A DNA stretch of 64,000 nt. Origin: Acanthococcus lagerstroemiae (Eukaryota > Arthropoda > Insecta > Hemiptera > Eriococcidae). Of the stretch, positions 10,795 through 21,569 are shown in pieces. The position numbers and the translations under genes were made by a program. Each line of letters opens with the position of its first letter. The stretch's first letter is position 1. The notes under the pieces were generated by a model, which searched no databases, was not told the DNA's origin, and saw nothing but the letters and a program-made list of their open reading frames with translations. The DNA lies in NCBI GenBank assembly GCA_031841125.1, contig CM063106.1, forward strand, positions 72,218,101 through 72,282,100, in the 5' to 3' direction.

Positions 10795-11152
10795 TTCAGA
10801 ATTTTTGGGTCCCAGGACCACAGCTTGTGGAGTCCCCCTCCCTCCTGTTAGAAGAAACTCAATGATCAATGTTAAAATAATATGAGCATACCTATTAAAA
10901 AATAACTACGAAATATGATTTTTAATGATTTTATTGGTTGGTAGTAGTATTTAATGGTAATTTATTAGAATTTGTTATTTTCCAAGGGAGGGGTATGTGT
11001 TTCCTTAGTCACCATTTGTCATGCATATAGGTGGCAAATTGACGATCGGCAAACAATTTGTTTTTATTTCTACTGTTTTATTTACTTATTTTTAATTTAG
11101 TGGGGGCTTTGGGACCCGGGCCTCGTGAGTACACCCGTAAATCCAGCCCTGG
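10795..11152. mobile_element. hAT-like element remnant
   Basis: The right end reads '...taaatccagccctgg'; inverted, it gives the hAT-like terminus ccagggctggattta. The left end 'caaggccgcattcagaat' followed by 'gggtcccagga' resembles the left end of the hAT at 20517-23412. 'gggacccgggcctcgtgag' near the right end mirrors 'gggtccc' on the left. Flanks share only gacag, so the target duplication is unproven. A second isolated terminus of the same type (cagggctggatttaag) lies at 16779. Confidence 0.45.
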
Positions 11153-11929
11153 CCGACAGATAGGAAAACATGGCGAAGATGACAGTGTAAGGACACAGTG
11201 AAATGTCAACCGTGTCTAGAGATGTAGATAAGGGGAGTCGTGGAAGTCTGGACCCCCTTAGCAAAAAAATCAACCATTGACGCCTATAAGAATAGAAATT
11301 TAGGAAGTGAACTTGAGGATAGGGTGTAAAGGGTCAGACAGGAAAACGAAAAACAAATTTTTAACCCCCCTCCCCATATAACGGAGGTCTTTTTTTTACT
11401 GGGGTTAGTATCAAATTACGATTGTAACTCTAGTGTTTTATGATTCTTGAACCGATCGATCCTCCAGCTCTCCAGAACTTACGGAAATTTGAATAGGCGA
11501 AAGAGTCTCAGAACAGGAGCTGACTGACCTCAGACTTTGCATTACTCACTGTTTCTAGACTTACAGATGTTGCTGAAAAGCGAAACGCTACGTTTTAGTG
11601 TTTTTAGGATCCGGTATTCACCACACCTATACCTGCAGATATACCAAAAGGAGTAGGAAAGGGGAGGAGCCTTCTCCCAAAACATTTTCCAGAATTTATC
11701 AAATTTAGCAAAATGATCCACCTTTTGCCAAAATGTTAGAAGTGTTGACCTTTTTTCTCTTTCAGTTCGAAACATTTCCGTTACTCGGCAAAATCGGCTT
11801 CTCACTAGGATAAATAAAAAATTTTAATGAGAAAAGTAAATTCTTCCTCTGCTTCTTTTCCATAAAAAAGTCACTCCGATAGTCCCAGCCTATATTCTCG
11901 GATAAGGATCATTCCAGGTAGATATCACT
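11153..11929. other. No gene recognised
   Basis: Mixed sequence with a pyrimidine-rich tract near 11361 and a t-run near 11390. An 87-codon minus frame (11542-11805) has no recognisable domain. Confidence 0.3.
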
Positions 11930-12634
11930 CAGTAGATCATTTTTATAGGTCATCCTAGAAGATTAATTGTCATCTTGATAGGAACTGTGATCTCTGCCAA
12001 AATCACCTCTTGGCAGAGAACACAGTTCATCACGATTGTAGAACATCCCTTAATTGATCACCTAGTTTTAGACCTTCTTGACGGATTTTTTTAATGAAAC
12101 GGCTCTTGGTCGACATCTTGGATCTTGGTAGATCATCTTAGTGAATTTTCTTGATACATATCAACTCTTAGTCCAGTTTCTCAGTAGACCATTTCAGCCG
12201 ATTATCTTTTACATGCCAGTACATCATCTCCTGATAAATTATCTTAATGCATAAGCTGATGGTAGATCACGTAGCCAAAGCCGTAGGACCATCCCTCCCT
12301 GGACACTTTGCCCCCCTCCATATCACGTAGTAGCATACTTGAGTAAGATTAATTTTGCCTAACTTTTATGACCAAAATAGGTGAAAAAATCGGGGGGAAA
12401 TTCTCGTTTCGTTCGAAAAAATTCTGCCCCTTTGCCCAATACTATTTATCCAGCTGGTACATGAGTATCGCTGCGGGTCCGGGTAAATATTTCATTCTTG
12501 ATGCATTACTTAAATAACCTATCATTTCAATAAATCATACATTTTTGTAAACCATTTACATTTCTAGATATTTTTGGTAGATCACCTCAGTATATTACTT
12601 CACTTAGTAGATCATCTCTTGGTAATCATTTGGT

Positions 12635-12794
12635 CAGAGACGAAAATAAGGGTGGCACGGGGGCAGCTTTCCCTCCAAGCTTCCGCCATAGTTGGGAAAT
12701 TTTGGAAAATTTTGGGAAATGAAATTTCAACTTGAATCAGCTGAGAATTTAACAATTTTTGAACCGCCAGAAAAAACGCTTCGCTACGTCCCTG
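12635..12794 (+). mobile_element. hAT MITE, family A subtype 2
   Basis: Begins cagagacg and ends gctacgtccctg, so the ends are imperfect inverted repeats. Flanks catttggt (12627-12634) and catttagt (12795-12802) match at 7 of 8 positions, the TSD length of hAT elements. Internal phrases ('gggcagctttccctccaagc', 'gttgggaaattttg', 'ttcgctacgtccctg') are shared with the copies at 38239-38484 and 54830-55086. Inserted in the degenerate satellite. Confidence 0.85.
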
Positions 12795-13619
12795 CATTTA
12801 GTAGATCATGTTGACGGATACTCTCGATAGATTATCTCTTTGTACATCAACTCTTGGTAATTTACTTCTGGATAGCATCTTGGTTAACATTCTGGTAGAT
12901 TGTCAATAGTACAATCATCTAGGTAGTTCCTCTTATAGATTTTCTCTATAGATCATCTGAGTAGATCTTTTGGTGAAGCAATATTAATATTTTTTGTAGG
13001 TATGCCACTGTTTAGTAAAGCTTCTTGATAGATCATATCTTCATAGATTATCTAGATATATCATTCCTAAATAGATCACCGTAGTGGGCCATGTCTTGGT
13101 ATAGTATCCTGAAAGATAATTTTATTTTTGTAGGTAATTTTTGTAGACCAACCTAATACATCCTCTTAAGAGATCATTTCTGGAGATTCTCTTAGTAAAT
13201 CATTCCAGTACATCATCGTGATAGATCATCCTAGAGGTTAATTTCCTGGTATATCATCTCTTTCTAGACCAACTCTTGCTAATTCAGCTTTGGGCAGATC
13301 CTCTTGATAGATCATCTTTGTACATCATGGTGGCATGTTACATCGATAGATCATCTCAGTTTATTATCTCTTTCTCATTAACTTCTGGCAATTCACCTCT
13401 AGGTAAGTCATCTTGGTAGATATACTCTCAGGTAGATTATCTTTGTACATCATCATGGTAGATCCTCTCGGTACATAATATTGGTAGATTTTTGCGGGTA
13501 GATCGTGTTTTGATAGATCATCTCTGTAGGTCATCTTTAGGTATAGCATCTCGACCGATCATTTATTTTTGTAGATTATTTTACGTAGATCATTTTACGT
13601 AGATCACGTTGATACAATC

Positions 13620-13919
13620 CAGGAACGTACCGATGGGAGGGGAGCAACTTACTCCCCTTGTAGGAATTTTTCACTCAGCAGTTAGGAAATTGTACTATTC
13701 TAGTCAAACGGCGTAGAAAATCCAACAAGTCAAAGGGTTTTTTTTTTGTTTGTTTAATACTTGGGAATTGAGCTGAGAAGTTGGGAAAATCCAATAAATC
13801 AAGGTTTTTCTTCTTTTGCTTTGATACTTGGGAATTTTGAGTTGAGTCAGTTAGGACTTTCACAACTTTAACCACCAACCCCCCACCACCCCCAGAAAAA
13901 AGTCTTCGATACGTCCCCT
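13620..13919 (+). mobile_element. hAT MITE, family A subtype 1
   Basis: Left end caggaacgtaccgat and right end 'cttcgatacgtccc' match the family A termini, and the body shares 'gtaggaatttttcactcagc', 'aaaatccaacaagtcaaagg' and 'gggaattttgagttgagtca' with the copies at 38112, 45311 and 46442. The last bases (cccctc rather than ccctg) are damaged and no target duplication is visible. Lies inside the satellite. Confidence 0.8.
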
Positions 13920-14390
13920 CAGTAGGTCATTAATCATTAGTCAGCAGATCATCTCCTTTGCAGGTAGATCATCTTTTCGTTTAATTATTCGCTTTAGTAT
14001 ATCATCTTAGTAGATTCTTTAGATAGATCATCTTCACAGATCCCCTTGGTAAATCATTCTAGTAGATTATTTTGATAGATCACCTTCATAGATCCTCTTG
14101 GTAAATAATCCTAGTAGATTATGTTAGTAGATTTATCTCAGTAAATCATTTTTTGGTAGACCTTTCTTTATTTACCTCTGAGTAGATCATTGAGTCAAAT
14201 CCTCATGTAAATCACGTTAGTACGTTATTTTTGGTACATCATATTGGCATGCCACCTATTATTAGATCATCTTGGTAAATTATCCCAACGTGTCAGTTTT
14301 TGGTAGATCGTCTTTATACGTCATCTTGATGGATCAACTCAGTCGATTATATCTTACTGCATGATCTTTAGGTACAACACCTTTGAGTAA

Positions 14391-14549
14391 AGCACTGTAA
14401 ACACGAGTGCGGCAATACGCCATTTTGGATCCAACCGCGCCCGTCGATGCCGAATTGACTACGCGGTACGCTTCCCATAGTCGGATTTGGCATCCACGGG
14501 CACAGTTGGATCCAAAATGAAGTATTGCCGCACTTGTGTTTATAGTGCT
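14391..14549. mobile_element. Palindromic MITE with about 45-bp TIRs
   Basis: The left arm starts 'agcactgtaaacac' then 'gagtgcggcaatac' and 'cattttggatccaac'. The inverse of the right arm reads 'agcactataaacac', 'aagtgcggcaatac', 'cattttggatccaac'. The two arms match at nearly all of 45 positions, with about 70 bp between them. The CACT start is compatible with several DNA transposon superfamilies; flanks give no clear duplication, so I leave it unassigned. It interrupts the satellite. Confidence 0.75.
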
Positions 14550-14756
14550 CTATTTTGGGTAGAACACCTTTGGGTAGATCATGCCTGGATAGATCATCTT
14601 GGTAAATCCTCTTTGCAGATTATCTCTGCTGATCATCCCTTAGTAAATCCTCTTGAGATAACATCACTTGGGTACATCAACTATGTAAATCGTATTTGAA
14701 GATCATTCATTTTTGCATATCACTCATGTCACGTATATGTATTATTCTAGTAGACC

Positions 14757-14961
14757 CAGGCCCGTAGCTAGCCGCCTCTGTGGTGTGCCATGGCATTTGA
14801 TATTCAACCAAGGCATAAGCCACATCAGGGTACAACACAAATTTTTTTAGCAGTTTTTATTTATTATTTTATTTATTTATTAATTTTTTTTTTATAAAGG
14901 ATATGCTAGCCGCCGGCGCGCTTGCCAAGCCTTGGCTGCCCTGGCGTTAACTATGGGCTTG
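14757..14961. mobile_element. hAT-like MITE
   Basis: The left terminus caggcccgtagctagccgcc and the inverse of the right terminus (caagcccatagttaacgcc) are imperfect inverted repeats. Flanks agtagacc and gataaacc agree at 5 of 8 positions, the rest being transitions, so a worn 8-bp duplication is possible. Interior is T-rich with a 'gccgccggcgcgcttgcc' patch. No coding capacity. Confidence 0.6.
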
Positions 14962-15110
14962 GATAAACCATTCTGGTAAGTCACCTCTTGGTAGGTAATC
15001 TTGGCAGGTATTTTAGGTAGATCATCATATCCGTGATTTATCCTAGTAGATCACGTCGGCAAATCATTTCTTGGTAGATCGTCTTCAGAGATCATCTAGA
15101 TTAATTACGC

Positions 15111-16776
15111 TGTCTCCAAAGATCATGCTCCTACAGTCCTTCCACAAAACTACGAGTACTGCGCGTCAGTCTGCATTAGCTTGCTTGCATCATGCTTGAA
15201 TCGGTTTTTGTTTCACTTCACCCCAAATATTGATCTCCTCTTAGAAAGCAGTACTTTCTTGATTTATTTCAGTTTACTCGTACTTCCTCCCTGTCAGTTT
15301 ATCACCTCAGTTCCTTTTTATTCATACTGCCAGGAGTAGGTATACGGAGAAAGATATCACGGTTCATTTGCATACATCAGCCCCCGTGAAATTTCAATAT
15401 CAACTTGACCAAATTTGGGGGGAAAGTGAGATGCTGAACGTTTAATTTTCTTCGTTGATTCTAATTTTCAGTTCTCAGCAACTCTGAGTTCTCGAGCTAA
15501 AAGAAAGCACCTAAAAAATCTTATTTCGTCGATACGACAGTTCGCATATTGGAAACAGTATATATATTAAATATTTCAATATATACCGAATATTCGTCTA
15601 ATTTTGAAAATACGCTTAAGAAAGGGGAAGCTTTTTAAAATTCACGAGACGTTTCACGCTCCACGAAGTATAGTCATCGTTGTGTGCAGCCCTTCGAAAG
15701 AATACATGGCACAATGCAGCTGTTTACATGCGTATGGAATAATAATGCTATTAATGAAATACTGACTCCATCGACACATGGCAGTACAGCTAAAAAATTC
15801 GGTCTGCAAGATTTTCGTATCAACCAATACGAACGAACGAAAAACGCGGGTACAACAAAACCTCGAATTTATTGCAATTTTTCGCAAATCCAGTTGATGA
15901 CAAAATTACGACGCTAATTATCTTTGTTGACTGAGGCGACTCTAAGACCACCCGGATTCTCTTCCTCATTCCCAATACCAAGTAATCGTCTCCACGGAGA
16001 AAATAGCACCACATTCGCACGAAATAAACATAGTACTTGAATTTCTCCGATGAAATCCATTTAACGTATACCTGTATACTTGATTCTGACTCGGATGAAA
16101 TATGATAAATAAAAATTTCATCTCGTAGAAAACACTAGACATTATACCTCGTGCGAATTAATTAAACACACAAGTGCATTTCGAGAAACCGGTTCCAAAA
16201 CCATAACGAAAATTTATACTCGAACAGTGGCCAACAGATAAAATTTATAAATTGAGCGAGGAAATCTCTTGAAGGAATTTTCAGAGCACGTGCTGCACGC
16301 TGACAACACAAGTTCTGACTCGTTGAAATCGTTATTCTTTCTTTTTTATTGCCGAAGCTTATACGACTGTTTTGAATGCGAGTGCACGCGTACCCGAGAC
16401 TGGTTTAACAAACTAAATACATTATTTAATTGCGGCGAAGTCACATCTGATCAATATTCCCTTGTGGTCATTACAGCGTGCTACCGAAGGTCATCACTCA
16501 ACTCGTTGGAATTGAACTAGCTTAGACATTTTTTCCTATCACTGGAAAAATGACAGAGCATGAACAAAAAGTTACCGTACCCATCAATTTTACTAAAATT
16601 GCATGAACGTACGTAATCTAACTTTTAACTCAATTTTCTTCTTTCTTGCCCCCTCCACTCGCTGCCCACTCCACAACCTACCTAAATCAAGTTCATTGTG
16701 TTAACGAATTGAAATGAACAGAGCTAATATTAAAGAGAAACTAACATTTTAACACACTGGAAACACTTGTGAGACC
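15111..16776. other. Unrecognised, largely non-repetitive stretch
   Basis: No homopolymer-rich transposon signature, no TIR pairs and no recognised coding motif. Several open frames of 60-85 codons (15654-15917 on both strands, 16269-16520) show no known domain. One of the less repetitive parts of the window. Confidence 0.3.
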
Positions 16777-17066
16777 AGGGCTGGATTTAAGTTTTTTGCA
16801 CGCTTAGGTTGAGGACTTGTGGTATATGCACAGCCGAGCAGAGAACTTCATTTTTTCCCGAAACATTTCTTAATTGACCACCCTTTAATGTCCCACAAAA
16901 TTTTGTGTCAAAGCTACAACCTACTCGTCCTAATGTACGAACTGAACACTTCTTTTTCTCGCACAAATTCCCGGAAACCGGTAAAAGCTTTATTTCTGGA
17001 AACTTTGAGGTGATACACAACAAAAATTATCACGAACAATTAGAATTAAAAAAAAAAAAATCTGAT

Positions 17067-17300
17067 CTAAAATGTACTAATAAGGTATAAAACTAACCTA
17101 AACTTAACAGAGTGAACTGGGATAAAGAGCTCTTTCCTCTTTGATATCTTTGACTTGCTCTTTTTCTTTCTTTTCTCCTCTCTTTCTCTCTCTGTCTCTC
17201 TCTTTGATATGGATATGTCTAATGGCTCGTTACGCAAATGAGAAAATTTCTGCAAAAAACGCTTTGCAAAAAACACTTTGCAAAAAACATTCCGCAAAAA
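17067..17300. repeat. TTTCTC/TCTCTC low-complexity tract
   Basis: A pyrimidine tract of tctt and ctctct units at about 17155-17205 is followed by three near copies of 'gcaaaaaacgctttgc' (17250-17300). Open frames here are products of the simple repeat. Confidence 0.6.
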
Positions 17301-17533
17301 AACGTTACCATCACGTCATAGTTACGTATTCCTCTTTGCACGATCATTCGTTCATCATGGTTTGCCGGGCCAACACGGAGAATGCCGAGCAATGCCGATT
17401 ATGGACGACCACAGTTCCTTCAACTATGGAGTTCAACCAGAGAATAAGGAAACTAATCATGAGTACGTCAGCATGGCATGAGAGGGAAGGGTAATTGTTC
17501 ACACTAGACAGGCAAATGCGTCAGTTTCAGCCA

Positions 17534-17865
17534 GTGTTGGAAAAACGAACGAGAACAAGAAGAAAAAAAGCTTTCGCAGCAGCGAAAGCAGAACCGACTT
17601 TTCGAGCTACTTATCATTTAAGCAAAATATATTCTGACGAATTAATGAAATAATGAAAGTTAAGTACTCTGGATGTAACCCACATAACACAAACTTATGA
17701 AATCATATATTAATTTCGTTATAAACAAAACGAATGAACACCGGTCTGAAATAAACGAAACGGAAAATCAAACGAAAAATCGCTCATGAAAAACCGAAAA
17801 TGTTGAAAATAACGAAACGATTTAACAAAACGAAAAAAACTGTTTCGTTTGCCATCCTTGCAAAA
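17534..17865. repeat. AAACGAAACG-rich hAT-like fragment
   Basis: Starts with cagtgttggaaaaacg, like the inverse of the ends at 19847 and 20156-20168 (cgttcttccaacactg). Ends with 'cgtttgccatccttg' followed by an A-run of about 25. The segment 17735-17930 is closely repeated at 18722-18897 ('accggtctgaa', 'aatcgctcatgaaaaaccg', 'aaaatgttgaaaataac', 'tatgaaatcgtattag'). Which left end belongs with which right end cannot be settled by eye. Confidence 0.5.
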
Positions 17866-18047
17866 AAAAAAAAAAAAAAAAAAAAAAATTATGAAATCGT
17901 ATTAGAAATGAAAAAAACAGCTAAATTAAAATTACGTCAGTTTCTGAAACGCATGAGAATCATTAATCCTTTGAACTAATATCTGTATTGTACTCAATGA
18001 CATGAAAAAATCGAAATGATAACGAAATGGTTTAGTTTTGTTAGAAA

Positions 18048-18473
18048 CGGGGCTGGCAAACGGTAACGAAAACAAAATAACAGAATAACGGAAAATTTTG
18101 GGCAAAAATGAAGAAACGGTAAACGAAAAACGAAACGAAAAAGTCGCGATTATTTCTAGGTTCGACAAATGATAATGAAATGCTGGATTTACACCAAAGT
18201 TATAAGCATACTTCTTAATTCTACCTTCATATTTTAACTGTAACGTACTTGTTACTAGCATTATGCTTATAACTTTGATGTAAATCCAGCGTAACGGTAA
18301 CGGAATAACGGAAAATGTTGGGCAAAAATGAAGAAACGGTAAACGAAAAACGAAACGGGGAAAAAATTGGGATACTGAAAAACCGAAAAATGAAACGGAA
18401 AAAACATTTGAAGTATCGAAAAACGAAAAACGAAACGAAAAAGCCTAAAAAAAGATTTCGTTTGCCAGCCCTG
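18048..18473. mobile_element. hAT-like non-autonomous element with exact TSD
   Basis: Left terminus cggggctggcaaacg and right terminus cgtttgccagccctg are inverted repeats of the hAT CAGGGCTGG type. Flanks are identical: gttagaaa at 18040-18047 and 18474-18481. The interior is made of aaacgaaacg-type words and holds a nested hairpin element (18182-18290). No coding capacity; long open frames on either strand come from the purine-rich composition. Confidence 0.85.
18182..18290. repeat. Small hairpin element inside the hAT-like element
   Basis: The left arm 'gctggatttacaccaaagtt' plus 'ataagcata' and the inverse of the right arm ('gctggatttacatcaaagtt' plus 'ataagcata') match at 28 of 29 positions, separated by about 50 bp. 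This forms a strong stem-loop of 109 bp. Its composition differs from the surrounding aaacgaaacg sequence, so it is probably a foldback MITE inserted later. Confidence 0.75.
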
Positions 18474-18776
18474 GTTAGAAACAAAACGAGTGAATACCGG
18501 TCTGAAGTACACAAAACGGAAAACCAAACGAAAAATCGCAACGGAAAATGTTGGGCAAAAATGAAGAAACGGTAAACGAAAAACGAAACGGGAAAAAAAA
18601 TTGGGATACTGAAAAACCGAAAAATGAAACGGAAAAAAACATTTGAAGTATCGAAAAACGAAAAACGAAACGAAAAAGCCTAAAAAAAGATTTCGTTTGC
18701 CTGCCCTGGTTAGAAACAAAACGAGTGAATACCGGTCTGAAGTAAACAAAACGGAAAACCAAACGAAGAATCGCTC
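18310..18776. repeat. 233-bp tandem duplication, two units
   Basis: The segment starting ggaaaatgttgggcaaaaat at 18310 is repeated at 18543, a period of 233 bp, with few differences. The unit runs through the right end of the element at 18048-18473, its target duplication (gttagaaa, again at 18709-18716) and the following 'aaacgagtgaataccggtct'. The duplication therefore happened after the transposon inserted. Confidence 0.85.
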
Positions 18777-19669
18777 ATGAAAAACCGAAAATGTTGAAAA
18801 TAACAAAACGAAAAAAAATTGTTTCGTTTGTCATCCCTGCAAAAAATAAAATGAAAAAATTATGAAATCGTATTAGAAATGAAAAAAACAGCTAAACAGG
18901 TTCAAAAAGAACGTCTAAGAATCAAATTAAATACAAAAGGGAAAAATTATTGTGAAATCAAATGAATAATGAAAGCGCTGGAGAAATTAAAAAAAAAGAG
19001 AGTGGATATAACAATAAAGCAAAACTTATATCTCCCAAAAAGAAATCTTATATAAAAAAAATATAATATCAAAAGAAGTAAACGAGAGAAAAAAAAAGAA
19101 CGAAAAGAAGAAAACAGCTCCTTTTCTTTGTGAAGTCGGTGAAAACGTATATGACATTGTACAAAGATAACAAAACAAATGGATAGCAAAACTTGGTGGA
19201 ATGTGGTAACACTGACGATTGAGCGACTTATGAGTGACCCTGTAGTATACCTACAGTATCGGGTCCAACTAAACGAAGCGCACCGCGTAGTCAATTCGGC
19301 ATTTACGGGCGCTCTTTATTCTGACCTTAAATTGAGGAAAACTCATGAACGACTCGACCAATTATCATCAAACTTCAACGGGCACAATTTCAGGTACTTC
19401 TCCATAATATACCAAACTTTGGAATCAATTGATTCATTACTTTTTGAGATTTTCGTGCTACAAATTTTGTCCGTACATATATATATACATACATACATAC
19501 ATACATACATATATGTATAAGGAAACCTGAAATTCAGCCACCATTACAGTTACATTCTACACACTCTGAAACGTAAAAAAAATATTGCCCCCACCCCCAT
19601 ATCGACAGCTGTGACGGGTATAATACCTGACTTTTCTGTAGAAAAGTCGGTAAAACATGTTCTAGTTAT
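18777..19669. other. A-rich sequence with ATAC microsatellite; no gene recognised
   Basis: The first 120 bp repeat the 17735-17930 block. A (TA)n/(CATA)n microsatellite lies at about 19479-19515. A 113-codon plus frame (19179-19520) ends in that microsatellite and has no recognised domain. Confidence 0.4.
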
Positions 19670-20170
19670 TTTCTTAGAACAAGATAGAGAACGAGAATTG
19701 GAAACGGGATCGGGACCAGGTTGGGAATGAGAACAAGAACGGGAACGTTGCTAATTTCAAGGTAAGGGGAACGAGGAACATGAACGAGAACCATGCAGTT
19801 AGAGAAGAATGAATAAGAACGGGAACGAGATGATTTTTGCGTTCTTCCAACACCTTTGCAGCTGGCGCAAAGGTAAAATTCTCAAAGCCTAAAACCAATT
19901 ATATATATTTTTTTTATGAAAAAATCAAACGGCAGTTCTGCACCCATGTTGGAAGAATGAACGAGAAGGAAAACGTTATGTTCTCATTCTCGTTCTCAGA
20001 ACGAGAACGGGAAATGGGAATGGGGACAGGAACAATATGGAAATGGGAACGAAAACGAGAACGTTGATAATTTTAAGGTAAGGGAGAACGAAGAACATGA
20101 ATGAGAACCATACAGTAAGAGAAGAACAAACGAGAGCGGGAAAGATGATTTTTGCGTTCTTCCAACACTG
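19670..20170. repeat. Paired GAACGAGAACG-rich repeats ending in CGTTCTTCCAACACTG
   Basis: Two diverged direct copies, 19670-19856 and about 19937-20170. Shared order: 'gaacgagaa', 'ggaacgttg', 'aatttcaaggtaagggg', 'gaacatgaacgagaaccat', 'agttagagaagaa', 'gatttttgcgttcttccaac'. The second copy has an apparent left terminus, catgttggaagaatgaacg, inverse to its right end. Probably a hAT-like MITE family; no target duplication was confirmed. Confidence 0.6.
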
Positions 20171-20516
20171 GCTTTTGCGTGCTTTGCTCTGGAAGCATAA
20201 ATGCCAGAATGCGTTTATTATCTTTATGCTTCATAGAATGAATGAATGTGTATTAATTCATTAATAAATTGTGCAGAACAAGTACTGGGAAGGTATAGTC
20301 CGCCTCATTGAGAATCGTCGTCACCAAACGTGGTCACTGTCTAAGCGACATAACCATGTAACAATGTCCTGTGCAGCGGTTGGACTCTTTCTTTTCCCTC
20401 CATTCTTAATTCATTCTCCCTGGCGTCTTCTTGAAACCACGCACTCCGGAATGATGGTCTGTCTTGTCTCCTCCATTAATTCGTCTCTCTGTCCAAGAGT
20501 CCATTTGATCTAGTTT
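20171..20516. other. No gene recognised
   Basis: Mixed sequence leading up to the hAT transposon; open frames on both strands have no recognised domain. Confidence 0.3.
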
Positions 20517-20820
20517 CAGGCCCGGATTCAAGAGTTGTAATATAGGGGTCCCAATATTTTGGAGTCCCTCAAAATTTCTGAACACTTCGGGGCGGGGGCA
20601 ACCCATGCAAATTGTTTTTTGATTACTTCAATTTAAAAATGTCTTTCGGTAACTATTCTTTTATAAATGATCAAAAACATTCAACTTAATATGTTATTTC
20701 ATTTTCCACTGTAATTTTTTATTTCTAAGTCGAAGTACAACAGACAGCTAAAGATACAAGTAAGCAGCAATACCATATGTATGAAAACTTTGTTCCTTGA
20801 TTTTTGAAGAGTAAACTCAC

Positions 20821-21030
20821 CAATCGAACATCTTCAAAATTGAACTGGCGACAGATATCCCATTCTCTAGACTTAGTCGGGATAAACTTACTAGTCGTCC
20901 TTCAGACATGCTTGCGCGCAGTCTGCCTTTAATCAGTTTTAACTTTGAAAAGGAACGTTTGCCATTGCCATTAGAGACCACTAATGATTAAAAAATTCTA
21001 AGCATAATTTTCACGTTCGGCGGTTCGGGA
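20821..21030 (-). pseudogene. hAT transposase dimerisation-domain remnant
   Basis: Reading the minus strand gives NVKIMLRIF, a stop, then SLVVSNGNGKRSFSKLKLIK followed by GRLRASMSEGRLVSLSRLSL. This matches the C-terminal dimerisation domain of hAT transposases: the family's run of Asn-Val-x-Ile-x-x-Arg-Ile, a small-residue stretch, E/K-R-S-F-S-K-L-K, then the L-R-x-x-M-x-x-x-R-L helix. The in-frame stop after RIF and the absence of the catalytic DDE-like region and BED zinc finger in this element show it is dead. It explains the 8-bp target duplication of the surrounding element. Confidence 0.85.
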
Positions 21031-21209
21031 ACACGTTTTTCAAATTAGGTATTTTGTGAAATTATTTTATATTGGAACATTTCTATGAACTCTTCATTTT
21101 CATTTTCATAATTCTTGACAAACTCAGCAAACTAAAGCAAACTCATTCAGCAAGCCTTCATCCATATATCTTCTCGATAAGAATTCACCAACTTTCTTCT
21201 TTTTTCTCA

Positions 21210-21445
21210 CGAAATGTCTGGCTCACAAGAACTCAGTTCGGATAAAAAAAACAAATTTATAGTAAATGGTTTTATAGGCCTCGATTTTCTGACTCAAAGA
21301 CGTATTGAATTGGTCAATAGCCTGAATGAAGGCCTGAATTCTGAATTTTTTTTACGCTGTCATATCTACTTCAGGGGTCCTGACGGAACCCAAAAATTCA
21401 AGTCGTACGTACATTTCTTCGCATTGCACGGACTGATTCAATAAA
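21210..21445 (+). other. Open frame of 77 codons, not recognised
   Basis: An open frame starting MSGSQELSSDKKNKF, inside the hAT element between the transposase remnant and the LINE. No homology was recognised; it may be chance or transposon-derived sequence. Confidence 0.15.
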
Positions 21446-21569
21446 TTCAACAAATGAGAAGAAAAAATACTGAACCCGCAGGGATGCGCCTGGTACTAGT
21501 TTTGTACATTGTACTGCGCACTACAATTATTTGCAATCGTCGCACCCAGCTCATGTACGTCTTTGTGGA

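Larger units (their letters stand above)
11930..15110. repeat. 3.2-kb degenerate GTAGATCATCT satellite
   Basis: The words gtagatcat, tagatcatctt, ttggtagatcat and near variants recur dozens of times at irregular short spacing throughout, broken only by inserted elements (12635-12794, 13620-13919, 14391-14549, 14757-14961). Units are short, probably 12-20 bp, and too diverged to give one consensus by eye. No coding capacity is indicated. Confidence 0.8.

Noticed and set aside
16779..16800. hAT-type left terminus cagggctggatttaag
   Set aside because: No matching right terminus was found downstream in the window, so no element is called.
18227..18806. Minus-strand open frames of up to 179 codons rich in Phe/Arg/Ser
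   Set aside because: They are translations of the AAACGAAACG-rich hAT-like repeat and its 233-bp duplication.
17534..20169. One single element from cagtgttgg (17534) to ccaacactg (20169)
   Set aside because: Ends are inverse, but flanks gtttcagc and gcttttgc do not match, and there are other possible right ends at 17865 and 19855; pairing is unresolved.
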